DNA of 64,000 nucleotides from Sphingomonas sp. Y57. Lineage in GTDB: Bacteria; Pseudomonadota; Alphaproteobacteria; Sphingomonadales; Sphingomonadaceae. The translations under genes and the position numbers were made by a program. This document shows positions 37,174 to 46,525 of the stretch, one piece after another. The notes below the pieces were generated by a model. That model did not search any database. It saw only the letters and a list, made by a program, of their open reading frames with translations, and was not told where the DNA came from. Position 1 is the first letter of the stretch, and every line of letters starts with the position of its first letter. Where the stretch lies: assembly GCF_001015195.1 (NCBI RefSeq), contig NZ_LDES01000040.1, forward strand, positions 80,477-144,476, written 5' to 3'.

Positions 37174-37500
37174 ATGACCCACACCACCGCAACCAAAGCC
37201 ATCCCCGCCGCCGAATGCACCGACATGGCGCAGGTCCGCGCCGCGATCGACGGCCTCGACACGCTGATCGTCAGCCTGCTCGCCGAGCGGATGCGCTATA
37301 TCGAGGCGGCGGCGCGCATCAAGGCCAACCGCGATACCGTGCGCGACGAAGTGCGCAAGGCGGAGGTCGTCGCCCATGCCGTCAAGGTCGCCAACGATCG
37401 CGGTTTTCCGCCGAAGCTCGCCTATCGGCTCTACGACATGCTGGTCGAGGGATCGATCGCGCACGAATTCGACGTGTTCGACGCCCGCGATCATTCCTGA
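37174..37500 (+). CDS. Chorismate mutase, AroQ type, 108 aa
   Basis: Converts chorismate to prephenate for Phe/Tyr synthesis; all-helical dimeric AroQ fold. Recognisable elements: MAQVRAAIDGLDTLIVSLLAER (helix 1 with active-site Arg), AAARIKANRDTVRDEVRKAEVV (Lys and Arg of the pocket) and the C-terminal helix. It is longer at the front than minimal AroQ by about 15 residues. PchB-like isochorismate-pyruvate lyase is a related possibility, but no siderophore genes adjoin. The 3' end overlaps the converging hydroxylase gene by 10 bases. Confidence 0.88.
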   Translation: MTHTTATKAIPAAECTDMAQVRAAIDGLDTLIVSLLAERMRYIEAAARIKANRDTVRDEVRKAEVVAHAVKVANDRGFPPKLAYRLYDMLVEGSIAHEFDVFDARDHS

Positions 37501-38348
37501 GCGGGGGCGGGGTCCTTGATCGGGGCGGACGGAGGCTCGTCCGCCTCCGCATGTCGGGCGGCGATCAGTATTTCCGGGCGGTTCTCCGGCGCGATGCCGT
37601 AGCTTGGCGGCCATTGCCGGGCGGGCAGGTGATGGGTGCCGAACAGCCGGTCGTAGATCGGCAGCGTCGACGCATAGTTGCGGTTCACATGATCGACCCG
37701 CGAATGGTGCCAGTGATGGAAGCGCGGCGACGACAGGACATGTTCGAGCAGGCCGAGTTGTACGTTCAGGTTGGAATGGATGAAGAAGCCCCAGAATGTC
37801 CCGACGAGCAGGACGATCAGCGGGATGATGCTGCCCGATCCCGATCCGGGCGTTCCGAGCCCGACCATATAGACCAGGGCCAGACCGAACATGCGGGTGA
37901 AAACGAGGTCGATCGGATGGGTGCGGGTGTTGATCAGCCAGTCCATCCGCACCGGCTCATGATGGATCGCGTGGAAGCGCCACAGCCAGGGAACCTGGTG
38001 CATGATCCGGTGGCCCCAGTAGAATCCGAACTCCCCGATCAGGATCGCGAGGCTGACCTGGGCCCAGACCGGCAGCGCCGCGACCCAGAGATGATAGCTT
38101 TCCGGAAGCGCGTGGCGCGATAGCGCAGCCACCGTTCCGAGCGGTATGGACAGGACGAACACCGGGATCAGCCCGGACAGGAAGAAATAGCCGACGTCGA
38201 CGAGAATCTGCGGCCGACGGACCGACTGGCGATGGACGCCCGCCAGCCGCTCGAGCGGGACGAACAGGGCGATGAGCAGGAAGAGCCAGATGATCTGGCT
38301 GACCACCACCTTGCCGATGAGGGGCAGGCTTGCGAACAATGTCAGCAT
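37491..38348 (-). CDS. Fatty acid hydroxylase/sterol desaturase family membrane protein, 285 aa
   Basis: Di-iron membrane oxygenase. Four to five membrane helices and the three histidine clusters of the family: HRIMH, FHAIHH and HHWHH, with further His in NTRTHPID and FGTHH. Members hydroxylate or desaturate sterols, carotenoids or lipid acyl chains; which one applies is not visible. In sphingomonads carotenoid or sphingolipid modification would be natural targets (inference). The C-terminal 40 residues are proline-rich and unconserved. Confidence 0.87.
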   Translation of the reverse strand: MLTLFASLPLIGKVVVSQIIWLFLLIALFVPLERLAGVHRQSVRRPQILVDVGYFFLSGLIPVFVLSIPLGTVAALSRHALPESYHLWVAALPVWAQVSLAILIGEFGFYWGHRIMHQVPWLWRFHAIHHEPVRMDWLINTRTHPIDLVFTRMFGLALVYMVGLGTPGSGSGSIIPLIVLLVGTFWGFFIHSNLNVQLGLLEHVLSSPRFHHWHHSRVDHVNRNYASTLPIYDRLFGTHHLPARQWPPSYGIAPENRPEILIAARHAEADEPPSAPIKDPAPAQE

Positions 38349-38534
38349 GTCGTGCGACCTATGGCAGGAAAGGGGAGCGATTTCAATTTGGCCGCTGCTG
38401 TCCGCAGGGCCGTCGCGAACCTTGCAATCCCGGCGGAATCGGGCGATCGATGGCGCGGCGAAAGGCCGTCGGAGGCCATCGTCGATGGGGGGTTATGATC
38501 AGATCCGGAACGGCCGACGGGCGCGGCCATCGCG

Positions 38535-39986
38535 ATGGCTGACCGGGATGCGCTGCCGCTGGTCGTCGATCTCGACGGCACCCTGACGCCGGCCGACACG
38601 CTGGTCGAGTCGATTGTAGCCCTCCTCCGGAAATCACCGCTGAACCTGTTCAGGCTGTTCTTCTGGTTGTTTGGCGGGCGGGCGAATTTCAAGCGCGCGG
38701 TAGCCCTCCACGTGGCGGTCGATGGTGCGACCCTGCCGTATAACGGGCCGCTGCTCGCCTGGCTGCGCGAGGAGAAAGCGCGCGGCCGCACCCTCGTCCT
38801 GGCGACCGCCGCGCACAGCAGCATCGCCGGGCAGGTCCAGAAGCATCTGGGCCTGTTCGACCTTCTCATATCGACGGCGGATGGCGAGAATATGAAGGGC
38901 CGTGCGAAGCTGGCGGCGATCCGCGCGGCCATCGGCGACCGCTTCGCCTATGTCGGCAATGGCGGACCCGACATGGATGTCTGGGCGGGAGCGGATGTCG
39001 CGGTGGCGGTGGACGTGCCGGCCGGACAGCTCCGCAAGCTCCGCGCTACGATGCCGATCGAGCGCGAATTCCGGTCGGAGGAGCCCCGTTTTCGCCTCTG
39101 GCTGCGCGCGCTGCGCGTACATCAATGGACCAAGAACGCGTTGCTGTTCGTGCCGCTGCTGACGGCCTTCTCCTTTCTGGAGATCGCCAGGACGATCGAC
39201 GTGCTCCTCGCCTTCGTCGCCTTCTGCCTGGTCGCATCGGCCGGTTATGTTCTGAACGATATCGTCGATCTGGGGAATGACCGGGCACATCCCCGCAAGA
39301 GCGGGCGTCCATTTGCGAGCGGGCGGCTGCCGCTGCTCTACGGAATAGCGGTCGCGCTGGCCGGTCTCGTCGTCGGCGTACTGGTCGCGACGGCGATATC
39401 CTGGGCCTTCGTCTTCATGCTGCTGTCCTATCTCGCGCTGACCAGCGCCTATAGCTGGACGCTCAAGCAATATGTGCTGATCGACGTGCTCACCCTGTCG
39501 CTCCTTTATAGCTGGCGGATCATGGCGGGTGCCGTCGCGATCGACGTCCAGCTGAGCTCCTGGCTGCTCGCCTTCTCGGTGTTCGTGTTCCTCAGCCTCG
39601 CACTGATCAAGCGGTGCACTGAATTGCTGGTGGCGCAGGAGAGCGGTCGGGCCGCGCTAAGGGGCCGGGATTATCGTACGACCGACCTTGCCGTATTGTG
39701 GCCGCTCGGGGCGGGCAGTGCGCTTTGCTCGGTCGTGATCTTCGGGCTTTTCATCAGCTCGCCCGAGACGGCCGGCCGTTATGCCAGCCCGCAGCTTCTC
39801 TGGCTCGCCGCGTTCGGGTTGATCTACTGGCTAGGCCGGATGTGGGTGAAAACCTCGCGCGGAGAGATGCACGACGACCCGATCGTCTATTCGTTCAAGG
39901 ATCGGGGCAGCCGCATCGCCCTGGCCGGCATCATCACGGTGATGATTGCCGCCCGCTTCGTGCACGTCGTGGTGTTGCATGGATAA
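38535..39986 (+). CDS. HAD phosphatase - UbiA prenyltransferase fusion (polyprenyl-P phosphoribosyltransferase-like), 483 aa
   Basis: Residues 1-185 form a HAD-type phosphatase (motif I VVDLDGTLT with Asp12/Asp14; GNGGPDMDVW as motif IV). Residues about 190-483 form a UbiA-fold transferase with eight or nine membrane helices, opening LRALRVHQWTKNALLF. The key motif NDIVDLGNDRAHP-RKSGRP-FASG matches the N-D-x-x-D-x-x-x-D-R-x-H-P-x-K-x-x-R-P pattern of decaprenyl-phosphate 5-phosphoribosyltransferases (Rv3806c type). The family makes polyprenyl-P-ribose-5-P, and the fused phosphatase could remove the 5-phosphate (inference). The stop overlaps the next gene by 8 bases. No strong ribosome site is seen at 38535. 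Confidence 0.85.
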   Translation: MADRDALPLVVDLDGTLTPADTLVESIVALLRKSPLNLFRLFFWLFGGRANFKRAVALHVAVDGATLPYNGPLLAWLREEKARGRTLVLATAAHSSIAGQVQKHLGLFDLLISTADGENMKGRAKLAAIRAAIGDRFAYVGNGGPDMDVWAGADVAVAVDVPAGQLRKLRATMPIEREFRSEEPRFRLWLRALRVHQWTKNALLFVPLLTAFSFLEIARTIDVLLAFVAFCLVASAGYVLNDIVDLGNDRAHPRKSGRPFASGRLPLLYGIAVALAGLVVGVLVATAISWAFVFMLLSYLALTSAYSWTLKQYVLIDVLTLSLLYSWRIMAGAVAIDVQLSSWLLAFSVFVFLSLALIKRCTELLVAQESGRAALRGRDYRTTDLAVLWPLGAGSALCSVVIFGLFISSPETAGRYASPQLLWLAAFGLIYWLGRMWVKTSRGEMHDDPIVYSFKDRGSRIALAGIITVMIAARFVHVVVLHG

Positions 39987-41835
39987 GTCGGGCGGGCGGC
40001 GGCCCTGGGTCGACCGGGTGCTGTTCGCGACACTGGTCATAGCGGCAACGGCGCTGTCGATGGCCGCCACCGGCTTCCGTTTCGGCGTCAACAACAACGT
40101 CTTCCATATTCCTTATGTGCTCGACTATGCGAGCCTCCCTCAGTTCCGCGATGATCCGGTCTATCGGTCGCTCGATAAATTCGTCTCGCTGGCCTGGCCG
40201 GCGGTGCGTCTCGTCACCACCGAGACCAATGTCCGGGCCGTATTCCTGGCAGGGCTGATTCTCGGCCGGTTAGCGGCCTTCGCCGCGCTGCTCGCCTTCT
40301 TCCGGTCCAACGCTCTGGTCGGCAGGTGGGCACCGGCTGCAGCGCTGGCCATTGTCGCGGGGACGCCCTGGCTGGCGCAGCTCTCGGTGATCGGCGGCCA
40401 TGGCCTGTTCATCGGCTATTTCACCCATTCTGAGCTGAGCTGGGGGCCGCTGCTCGGCGCGCTGGTTGCTGTCCAGCAGCGGCGTCTAGGCCTCGCCGGA
40501 CTGCTCTGCGGTATCACCTTCTGCCTCAACTTCTTCGTCGGGCTGTGGCTTCTCGCGGCGATCGCGTTGCCGGTGCTGACCTCGGTTCGTGGCTGGCCGC
40601 TTCCCGGCTTCCTCAGCCGGCTCGCACCGATCGCGCCGATCCGCCCGGCGGCGGTCGGCAGGGCATTGGTCATCTTCCTGGTCGTCGCGTCGCCGGTGAT
40701 CGGCTGGGTCGTGTCGACCCTGCTGGAGACCAGGACCGCGCTGCCGTTCGACTATGCAGCCTATCTGCGGCTTTATTTTCCCGACCATTCGCTGATCGAT
40801 GCCGCACCGGCCACCGAGCTGGTCGAATTCGCCCTGATCCTGACCGCCTATGCCCTGGCGGCGCTGCTGTCGCCCGCGCCGCGATTCTGGATGCTGGTGC
40901 TGGCGGGCTGGTCGTTGCTGTTCGTTATCGGTGCAACAGGGCCCTATCTCGTCGATAGCAAGCTGTTGTTCAATCTCAACGCGATCCGTTCGGTAGGCTT
41001 CGTCCAGTTTATCGGCTTCGGGCTGGTGATCCTTACGGCGGTGCGGACGATCATCGACGACGGGCCGCAGCTCTGGGAACGGCTTGCCGCCTGTCTGATC
41101 CTTGCCGAACTGGTCCACCCCGATCGGCAGGTCTTCCAGCTTCTCGCGGTCGACCTTCTGCTCGCCGTCATGCTGCTTTGGCGACGCCGCGCGACGGGAC
41201 TGTCGATCCCGCTGCTGGCCACCGCTTATGTCGCCGTGGTTGTCCTGGTCCTCGTCGTGCAATTCTCGGCCGCCGCGACATGGTCGCCGAATGTCCTGCT
41301 GCGTCTCGTATTGCTGATCGCGCTTGGCGGAAGCGTGCTGCGCGGATGGCGCGTGCTCTCCGTTACGGTCGCGATCGGCATCGCGCTGTTCAACGTCGCC
41401 ACCTTCGTCAAGTGGCGCAAGGACGGCCTAGTGCAGCGACTGGCGGTGGAGGCACCGTTCGAACATATGACCGACTGGGTCCGCCGGAGCGCGCTCGCCG
41501 GCCCCTTCCTCGTTCCCGTCGATAAGCCGCATCGCGACCTGTTCGACAATTTCCAGCTTAAGGCGTTGCGTCCGGTCTGGGTCGATTGGAAGCAGGGGGC
41601 AGTGGTGATGTGGGAACCCGCTTTCTACCCGCGCTGGTCGCAGCGCTATGCGGCGGTGGAAAGATTGAAGCGGCCCGACGAGTTCCTGGCCTACGCCGCG
41701 GCCAACGACATTCCCTACATCGTCTTGCCCGAGGATATCGGCGGCTGCGGCGCGGCGCGGACGCTCTACCGCGACGGCGGCTATGCAATCTGCGCGTCGG
41801 GCGGTGGTTCTATGCCGGCTTTCGCCCTGCGATAA
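39979..41835 (+). CDS. Polytopic membrane protein, GT-C glycosyltransferase-like, 618 aa
   Basis: Family not firmly recognised. About ten to twelve membrane helices occupy residues 10-470. An early loop rich in charged and aromatic residues (GVNNNVFHIPYVLDYASLP, FRDDPVYRSLDKF) resembles the first periplasmic loop of GT-C enzymes, where acidic residues bind metal and donor. The C-terminal 140 residues look soluble (FEHMTDWVRRSALAGPFLVP; GGCGAARTLYRDGGYAICA). The ATG at 39979 overlaps the HAD-UbiA stop (8 bases), so it is translationally coupled to a probable polyprenyl-phosphate-sugar maker, fitting a GT-C enzyme using that donor (inference). Confidence 0.7.
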   Translation: MDKSGGRRPWVDRVLFATLVIAATALSMAATGFRFGVNNNVFHIPYVLDYASLPQFRDDPVYRSLDKFVSLAWPAVRLVTTETNVRAVFLAGLILGRLAAFAALLAFFRSNALVGRWAPAAALAIVAGTPWLAQLSVIGGHGLFIGYFTHSELSWGPLLGALVAVQQRRLGLAGLLCGITFCLNFFVGLWLLAAIALPVLTSVRGWPLPGFLSRLAPIAPIRPAAVGRALVIFLVVASPVIGWVVSTLLETRTALPFDYAAYLRLYFPDHSLIDAAPATELVEFALILTAYALAALLSPAPRFWMLVLAGWSLLFVIGATGPYLVDSKLLFNLNAIRSVGFVQFIGFGLVILTAVRTIIDDGPQLWERLAACLILAELVHPDRQVFQLLAVDLLLAVMLLWRRRATGLSIPLLATAYVAVVVLVLVVQFSAAATWSPNVLLRLVLLIALGGSVLRGWRVLSVTVAIGIALFNVATFVKWRKDGLVQRLAVEAPFEHMTDWVRRSALAGPFLVPVDKPHRDLFDNFQLKALRPVWVDWKQGAVVMWEPAFYPRWSQRYAAVERLKRPDEFLAYAAANDIPYIVLPEDIGGCGAARTLYRDGGYAICASGGGSMPAFALR

Positions 41836-42829
41836 GCTCCGCCGGGATATCGGGCCAGTCGTCGAGCAGCATATGTTCGTCGTGCGGGCGACCGGCCCCC
41901 TCGGCGATCGCCTCATACTGGATCGAACGGGCGCGGACGCGGTCGCGCGATAATCGATGGACCAGCGCACCGCCGAGCGATCGGTGGACAGCGCGCCAGT
42001 CGAGACCGGGGAGCGGGCTCTCATGGACCTTGCGGTGGAAACGCACATCGGACCGCACGAGCCGGTACTGGGTATCGGGATAGAAGGCAGAAGGCCGGTC
42101 GTCGACGAGATTCAGGCGGGCGAAGCCGACCACCTTGTCGGCATGGCGATCGGCGTCGGCTACGATCGCGGCGAGATTGGCGGCGAGCCGCGTGTCGGGC
42201 GCTTCATCGGTGTCCAGGTGGAGAATCCACCGCGCACCGGCAAGCTGCTGGACACGGTTCCGCTGGGCGCCGAAGTCGCCATTGAGGGGGGCGGCATCGA
42301 TGGCGAGCCGCGGCAGGCCCGGCACCGCCGCCAGGGCCGCGCGCACCCGATCGGCATCCTCGGGGCCGCCGTCGACCATCACCGCGATCGTCCTGAAGCA
42401 GGTCCCGTGCGTGGTGGCCAGCGCGACCAGTGCCGGCAGGTCGGCGGTCCGGGCGATGCAACCGAGAGCTACGTCGGCCGGGCCCGGCTCCGTTTTTTCA
42501 AGACTGGCGAGGGTGACGGTCGATGGCAACAATCGCACCGGAACGCGGCCGAGCAGGCGACTTGCCAGCGGGCCGAGGGTCGCCGTGCGATCGAAGCGGC
42601 TTGCCAGCGTGCGCAGCGTCTCGAACCCCAGCACGAGACCATCGGCGCGGACATACCCGTCACGGAAAGGCAGACGGCGGCTGGCGGCGAGCGCCGCGAA
42701 ACGGGGATCGTCGTGCATGGGGGGCGTTGAGCCGGTCCAGGCCAGGCCGCATTCGCCGCAACGGGTGCTGTCGTCGGATTCTATCGGGGCGCTGCACAGC
42801 CCGCAGCGCACGGGCCCGGTCGCGGGCAC
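41810..42829 (-). CDS. Family 2 glycosyltransferase with N-terminal zinc ribbon, 339 aa
   Basis: Residues 1-32 carry two CxxC pairs (CGLCSAP...CGECGLAW), a zinc ribbon. From about 90 a GT-A fold of family GT2 follows: GCIARTADLPALVALA, the nucleotide-sugar region GDFGAQRNRVQQL and the DxD-type LHLDTDEAP. The GTG start at 42829 is chosen because it includes both CxxC pairs and begins 3 bases past the upstream stop; an ATG at 42718 would lose the ribbon and has no ribosome site. It follows the PEP-CTERM gene in one unit and its end overlaps the converging membrane-protein gene by 26 bases. Sugar and acceptor are unknown. Confidence 0.82.
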   Translation of the reverse strand: MPATGPVRCGLCSAPIESDDSTRCGECGLAWTGSTPPMHDDPRFAALAASRRLPFRDGYVRADGLVLGFETLRTLASRFDRTATLGPLASRLLGRVPVRLLPSTVTLASLEKTEPGPADVALGCIARTADLPALVALATTHGTCFRTIAVMVDGGPEDADRVRAALAAVPGLPRLAIDAAPLNGDFGAQRNRVQQLAGARWILHLDTDEAPDTRLAANLAAIVADADRHADKVVGFARLNLVDDRPSAFYPDTQYRLVRSDVRFHRKVHESPLPGLDWRAVHRSLGGALVHRLSRDRVRARSIQYEAIAEGAGRPHDEHMLLDDWPDIPAELIAGRKPA

Positions 42830-42831
42830 CG

Positions 42832-43779
42832 TCAGACGATCTGGGCCCTGACCACCTCGCGGCAGACCGGCGAGCGCCGGTTGCTGCGCATGATGCCTCC
42901 GACCAGGCCGAAACCGATCAGCATCATCGCCCAGGTCGACGGTTCCGGCACCGCTTCGAGGTTGAGACCATCGATCAGCGCGAAAGGCGGCTGCCCGATC
43001 GGCAGGCCATAGGCAAGCAGCGACAGCTTCTGCGTGGTGTCGTTGGCGGTGAAATACATCGTCTCGTACTGCCAGGGTACGAAGCCGTGGTTCGGATTGT
43101 TCACCGTCGCGGTGGTCAGGAGCTGATCGCCGGGGGCGAGGTTGTAGGTCGAATGGCCGTCGCGATAGTCGAGGAAGATAGGCGCATCGGGGCTGATCGA
43201 ATAATCGCACACGCCGAAGCAGATCTGCCAGGCATCCTGGGTAGCGCCGTGATAGGTGCTCTGCTGGGCGGCCGCCCACCAGAAGGTTAGCTTGTAGATC
43301 TTGCCCACCTGCAGGCCCGATATCGTCTGCTCGATGGGAGCATTGCCATAGGCGCCGTCGGCGCCGACGAAATTGCCGCCGGTAGGGCTGTTCGTCAGGC
43401 CGTTGTTCGCCCCGATATCGGGGCCCCACAGCGACAGCCGGGCACCAGGGTCGCAATTGCCATACAGGCAGGCGCCGCTGCCGAAATCGTCGGCACCCGT
43501 CTGCGTGGCGGGAGAACCGCCATTGTAGCTGGGATTGTTGACGAAGACGAAATTATAGCCGCGCGTCGTCCAGCCGGTGACGGTCGGCAGGTTCTTCAGC
43601 GAGGCGCCGAGGGCGGCATTGTCGAGCGCATTGCCGAATATCGTCGAATGGAGCGGATTGCCGTTGGTCATGGTGACCATCTCGAAGTCACCATTGACGA
43701 GCAGGTTGGTCGCCTGGAGTTCCCCCCCGGCCACGCAGCCAAACAACGCTGTCAGCAACGCGAGTAGCTTGACACGCAT
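42832..43779 (-). CDS. PEP-CTERM sorting-domain protein, 315 aa
   Basis: Exported surface protein handled by an exosortase. It has a signal peptide (about 1-23) and a beta-rich body opening NLLVNGDFE, resembling DUF642-type galactose-binding folds. The C-terminal sorting signal is VPEPSTWAMMLIGFGLVGG with a hydrophobic helix and RSNRR. Unusually, about 13 more residues (SPVCREVVRAQIV) follow the basic stretch, where these proteins normally stop. The ATG at 43779 is preceded by AGAG; a GTG one codon earlier is possible. No exosortase is in the window. Confidence 0.87.
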   Translation of the reverse strand: MRVKLLALLTALFGCVAGGELQATNLLVNGDFEMVTMTNGNPLHSTIFGNALDNAALGASLKNLPTVTGWTTRGYNFVFVNNPSYNGGSPATQTGADDFGSGACLYGNCDPGARLSLWGPDIGANNGLTNSPTGGNFVGADGAYGNAPIEQTISGLQVGKIYKLTFWWAAAQQSTYHGATQDAWQICFGVCDYSISPDAPIFLDYRDGHSTYNLAPGDQLLTTATVNNPNHGFVPWQYETMYFTANDTTQKLSLLAYGLPIGQPPFALIDGLNLEAVPEPSTWAMMLIGFGLVGGIMRSNRRSPVCREVVRAQIV

Positions 43780-43930
43780 CACTCTTTGACCCCCGACACA
43801 ATACGCACGGGGACTTCTGTACGATGAATCGCGGTTGAAGACAAGATTCCGCAGATTTTTGCGGTTTACACCGAGTTTACAATGTGCCAGCTTCGACTAT
43901 TGGTCCTAAAAGCGCACATCCTCGCCATTT

Positions 43931-44692
43931 TTATCGATGACGAGGCTTCTCCAGTGCGCTCAGCACGCCTCGCAGCGTCCGTATCTCCTGGGCATTCCAG
44001 GCAGGCTTGGTGAGCAGACCGCGCAGCGTCCGGCGCGTCGCGGGCACGCGATCGGGCGGAAAATAATAACCCGATTCGTCGAGCAGCCGATCGAGATGGC
44101 TGATCAGGCCTTCGAGCTCCGTTTGCGGTGCCGGCGGGTCGAGTTCGACCGACGGCGGCGAGGCGAGCGCCATCCCCTTCGACCATTCATAGGCGACCAG
44201 GATCACCGCCTGGGCGAGGTTGAGGCTGCCGAACTCCGGGTTGATCGGGACCGTCACGATCGTCCGCGCGACCGCGACGTCGTCGGTCTCCAGTCCCGAC
44301 CGTTCGGGGCCGAACAGGATGGCGGATCGGCCGGGCTCGCCATGGATGCCGCGCGCAGCCTCCTCGGGCGTCATCACCGGCTTGGTCACGCCGCGCTTGC
44401 GGACGGTGGTGGCGTAGACATGCGCGCAATCGGCGGTCGCCTCCGCCACGCTGTCGAACACGCGGGCGCCTTCCAGGACGATGTCGGCGCCCGAGGCGGC
44501 CGGCCCGGCCTGCGGGTTGGGCCAGCCGTCGCGCGGCGTGACCAGGCGCATCTCGGTCAGCCCGAAATTGAGCATCGCCCGCGCCGCCTTGCCAATATTC
44601 TCGCCGAGCTGCGGACGCACGAGGACGATGACGGGGGGCGGAGCGATCCCGTTCCCTGTCCTCTGATCCTGACGAGGGGTGTCCGTGGTCAA
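43931..44692 (-). CDS. trmJ: tRNA (cytidine/uridine-2'-O-)-methyltransferase TrmJ, 253 aa
   Basis: SPOUT-fold enzyme 2'-O-methylating tRNA position 32 using SAM. Family motifs: [20 protein letters not shown] (motif 1), [13 protein letters not shown] (motif 2) and [21 protein letters not shown] (motif 3, knot). A C-terminal helical tail of about 80 residues is typical for TrmJ and absent from TrmL. Its ATG overlaps the nrdR stop (ATGA). The first 20 residues are a disordered Pro/Gln-rich extension. Confidence 0.92.
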   Translation of the reverse strand: MTTDTPRQDQRTGNGIAPPPVIVLVRPQLGENIGKAARAMLNFGLTEMRLVTPRDGWPNPQAGPAASGADIVLEGARVFDSVAEATADCAHVYATTVRKRGVTKPVMTPEEAARGIHGEPGRSAILFGPERSGLETDDVAVARTIVTVPINPEFGSLNLAQAVILVAYEWSKGMALASPPSVELDPPAPQTELEGLISHLDRLLDESGYYFPPDRVPATRRTLRGLLTKPAWNAQEIRTLRGVLSALEKPRHR

Positions 44693-45153
44693 CCGTCCCG
44701 CCCGGCTTCGCTCACCGCGCCGGCGAAATCCTCGAAGTCCTTGGCTTCGCGGAAATCCTTATAGACGCTCGCGAAGCGGATATAGGCGACGCTGTCGAGC
44801 GCCTTGAGCCCGTCCATCACCATACCGCCGACCGAGGCGGCGGGGATCTCGCTGTCGCCGCTCGTTTCGATCTGGCGCTGGATCGCGGTGGCGAGACGCT
44901 CGATCCGTGCGGGATCGACAGGCCGTTTGCGGCAGGCGACGCTGATCGACCTTTCGAGTTTCGAGCGGTCGAACACCTCGCGCCGGCCGTCGCTCTTCAC
45001 CACCGTCATCTCGCGGAGCTGTATCCGCTCGAAGGTGGTGAAGCGCGCGCCGCACCCTTCGCATTGCCGCCGCCGCCGGATCGCCGCCCCGTCGTCGGTG
45101 GGGCGGCTGTCCTTCACCTGGCTGTCGTCATGGGCGCAGAAGGGGCAGCGCAC
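44689..45153 (-). CDS. nrdR: Transcriptional repressor NrdR, 154 aa
   Basis: Represses ribonucleotide reductase genes in response to the ATP/dATP balance. N-terminal zinc ribbon (MRCPFC...CEGCGARF) and ATP-cone (about 49-139; [20 protein letters not shown]). Length is standard. The start is GTG at 45153 with AGGG upstream lying in a small hairpin (45158-45172). It sits between glyA and trmJ, the order familiar from alphaproteobacteria. Confidence 0.97.
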   Translation of the reverse strand: MRCPFCAHDDSQVKDSRPTDDGAAIRRRRQCEGCGARFTTFERIQLREMTVVKSDGRREVFDRSKLERSISVACRKRPVDPARIERLATAIQRQIETSGDSEIPAASVGGMVMDGLKALDSVAYIRFASVYKDFREAKDFEDFAGAVSEAGRDG

Positions 45154-45157
45154 TATC

Positions 45158-45172
45158 GTGCCCTACGGGCAC
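45158..45172 (-). promoter_or_regulatory. Hairpin over the nrdR ribosome site
   Basis: GTGCCC-TAC-GGGCAC, a perfect 6-bp stem ending four bases before the nrdR GTG. On the minus strand its second arm contains the AGGG that would serve as ribosome site, so folding could lower nrdR translation when uncoupled from glyA. Confidence 0.4.
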
Positions 45173-45208
45173 GCGGGCCGATGCCGCATCCGCGTGAGCG
45201 GATCACCA

Positions 45209-46525
45209 TCAAAGCTCCGGGTAGATGGGGAAGCGGTCGCAGAGCGCCTCGACGCGCGCCTTGACGTGTGCCTCCGTCTGGCCGTTGCCTTCCGGGCCAT
45301 TCTTAGCGAGGCCGTCGAGCACATCGGCGATCATGTCAGCGATCTCGCGGAATTCGGCGGGACCGAAGCCGCGGGTCGTGCCGGCCGGCGAGCCGACGCG
45401 GATGCCCGAGGTCTTGACCGGCGGCAGCGGATCGTTCGGCACGCCATTCTTGTTGCAGGTGATGCCCGCGCGCTCGAGCGCCTCGTCCGCATCGCGGCCG
45501 GTGACGCCGATCGGGCGCAGGTCGACCAGCGCCAGATGGGTGTCGGTGCCCCCCGAGACGAGATCGGCGCCGCGCTCCTTGAGGCGAGCGGCGAGCACCT
45601 TGGCGTTCTCGACGACGGCGGCGGCATAGGCCTTGAATTCGGGGCGGAGAGCCTCGCCGAACGCGACCGCCTTGGCGGCGACGACGTGCATCAGCGGGCC
45701 GCCCTGCAGGCCGGGGAAGACCGCCGAGTTGATCTTCTTGGCGATGGCCTCGTCATCAGTGAGCACCATGCCGCCGCGCGGGCCGCGTAGCGTCTTGTGG
45801 GTCGTCGTGGTGACGACATGGGCATGGCCGAACGGCGTCGGGTGGACGCCGCCGGCGACCAGGCCGGCGAAATGCGCCATGTCGACCATGAAATAGGCCC
45901 CGACCTCATCCGCGATCGCGCGGAAGCGGGCGAAGTCGATATGGCGCGGATAGGCCGAGCCGCCGGTGATGATCAGCTTCGGTTTATGCTCCCGAGCCAG
46001 CGCCTCGACCTGATCGAAGTCGATCCGGTGGTCGTCGGGGCGGACGCCGTACTGGACGGCATTGTACCACTTGCCCGACAGTGCTGCCTTGGCGCCGTGG
46101 GTCAGGTGGCCGCCAGCGTCGAGGCTGAGGCCCATGATCGTGTCACCAGGCTGGGTCAGCGCCAACATGACGGCGCCGTTCGCCTGCGCACCCGAATGCG
46201 GCTGAACATTGGCGAAACCGCAGTTGAACAGCTGCTTGGCGCGGTCGATGGCGAGCTGCTCGACAACGTCCGAAGGATGGCAGCCCTGATAATAGCGCTT
46301 GCCCGGGTAACCCTCGGCATATTTGTTGGTGAAGACCGAACCCTGCGCCTCCAGCACCGCCTTGGAGACGATGTTCTCCGAGGCGATCAGCTCGATCTGC
46401 TTCTTCTCGCGCGCGATTTCCTGGGTCAGGCCGCCGAACACCGCCGGGTCGGCATCGGCGAGGCCGCGGGTGAAGAAGCCGTCGGGCTGGACGTCGGACA
46501 GGGTGGCGGCGGGGTTGCTGCTCAT
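45209..46525 (-). CDS. glyA: Serine hydroxymethyltransferase, 438 aa
   Basis: PLP enzyme interconverting serine and glycine while charging THF; central to one-carbon supply. The PLP lysine is Lys244 in [16 protein letters not shown]; substrate region [16 protein letters not shown] and [14 protein letters not shown] are intact. The ATG overlaps the stop of rpiB (ATGA). Length is slightly above the usual 415-435 owing to a short N-terminal extension. A 55-base gap precedes nrdR. Confidence 0.97.
   Translation of the reverse strand: MSSNPAATLSDVQPDGFFTRGLADADPAVFGGLTQEIAREKKQIELIASENIVSKAVLEAQGSVFTNKYAEGYPGKRYYQGCHPSDVVEQLAIDRAKQLFNCGFANVQPHSGAQANGAVMLALTQPGDTIMGLSLDAGGHLTHGAKAALSGKWYNAVQYGVRPDDHRIDFDQVEALAREHKPKLIITGGSAYPRHIDFARFRAIADEVGAYFMVDMAHFAGLVAGGVHPTPFGHAHVVTTTTHKTLRGPRGGMVLTDDEAIAKKINSAVFPGLQGGPLMHVVAAKAVAFGEALRPEFKAYAAAVVENAKVLAARLKERGADLVSGGTDTHLALVDLRPIGVTGRDADEALERAGITCNKNGVPNDPLPPVKTSGIRVGSPAGTTRGFGPAEFREIADMIADVLDGLAKNGPEGNGQTEAHVKARVEALCDRFPIYPEL

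Noticed and set aside
42832-43456. N-terminal 200-residue extension of the GT2 frame
   Set aside because: It runs antisense-like in another frame of the PEP-CTERM gene; the fold and zinc ribbon begin at the GTG at 42829.
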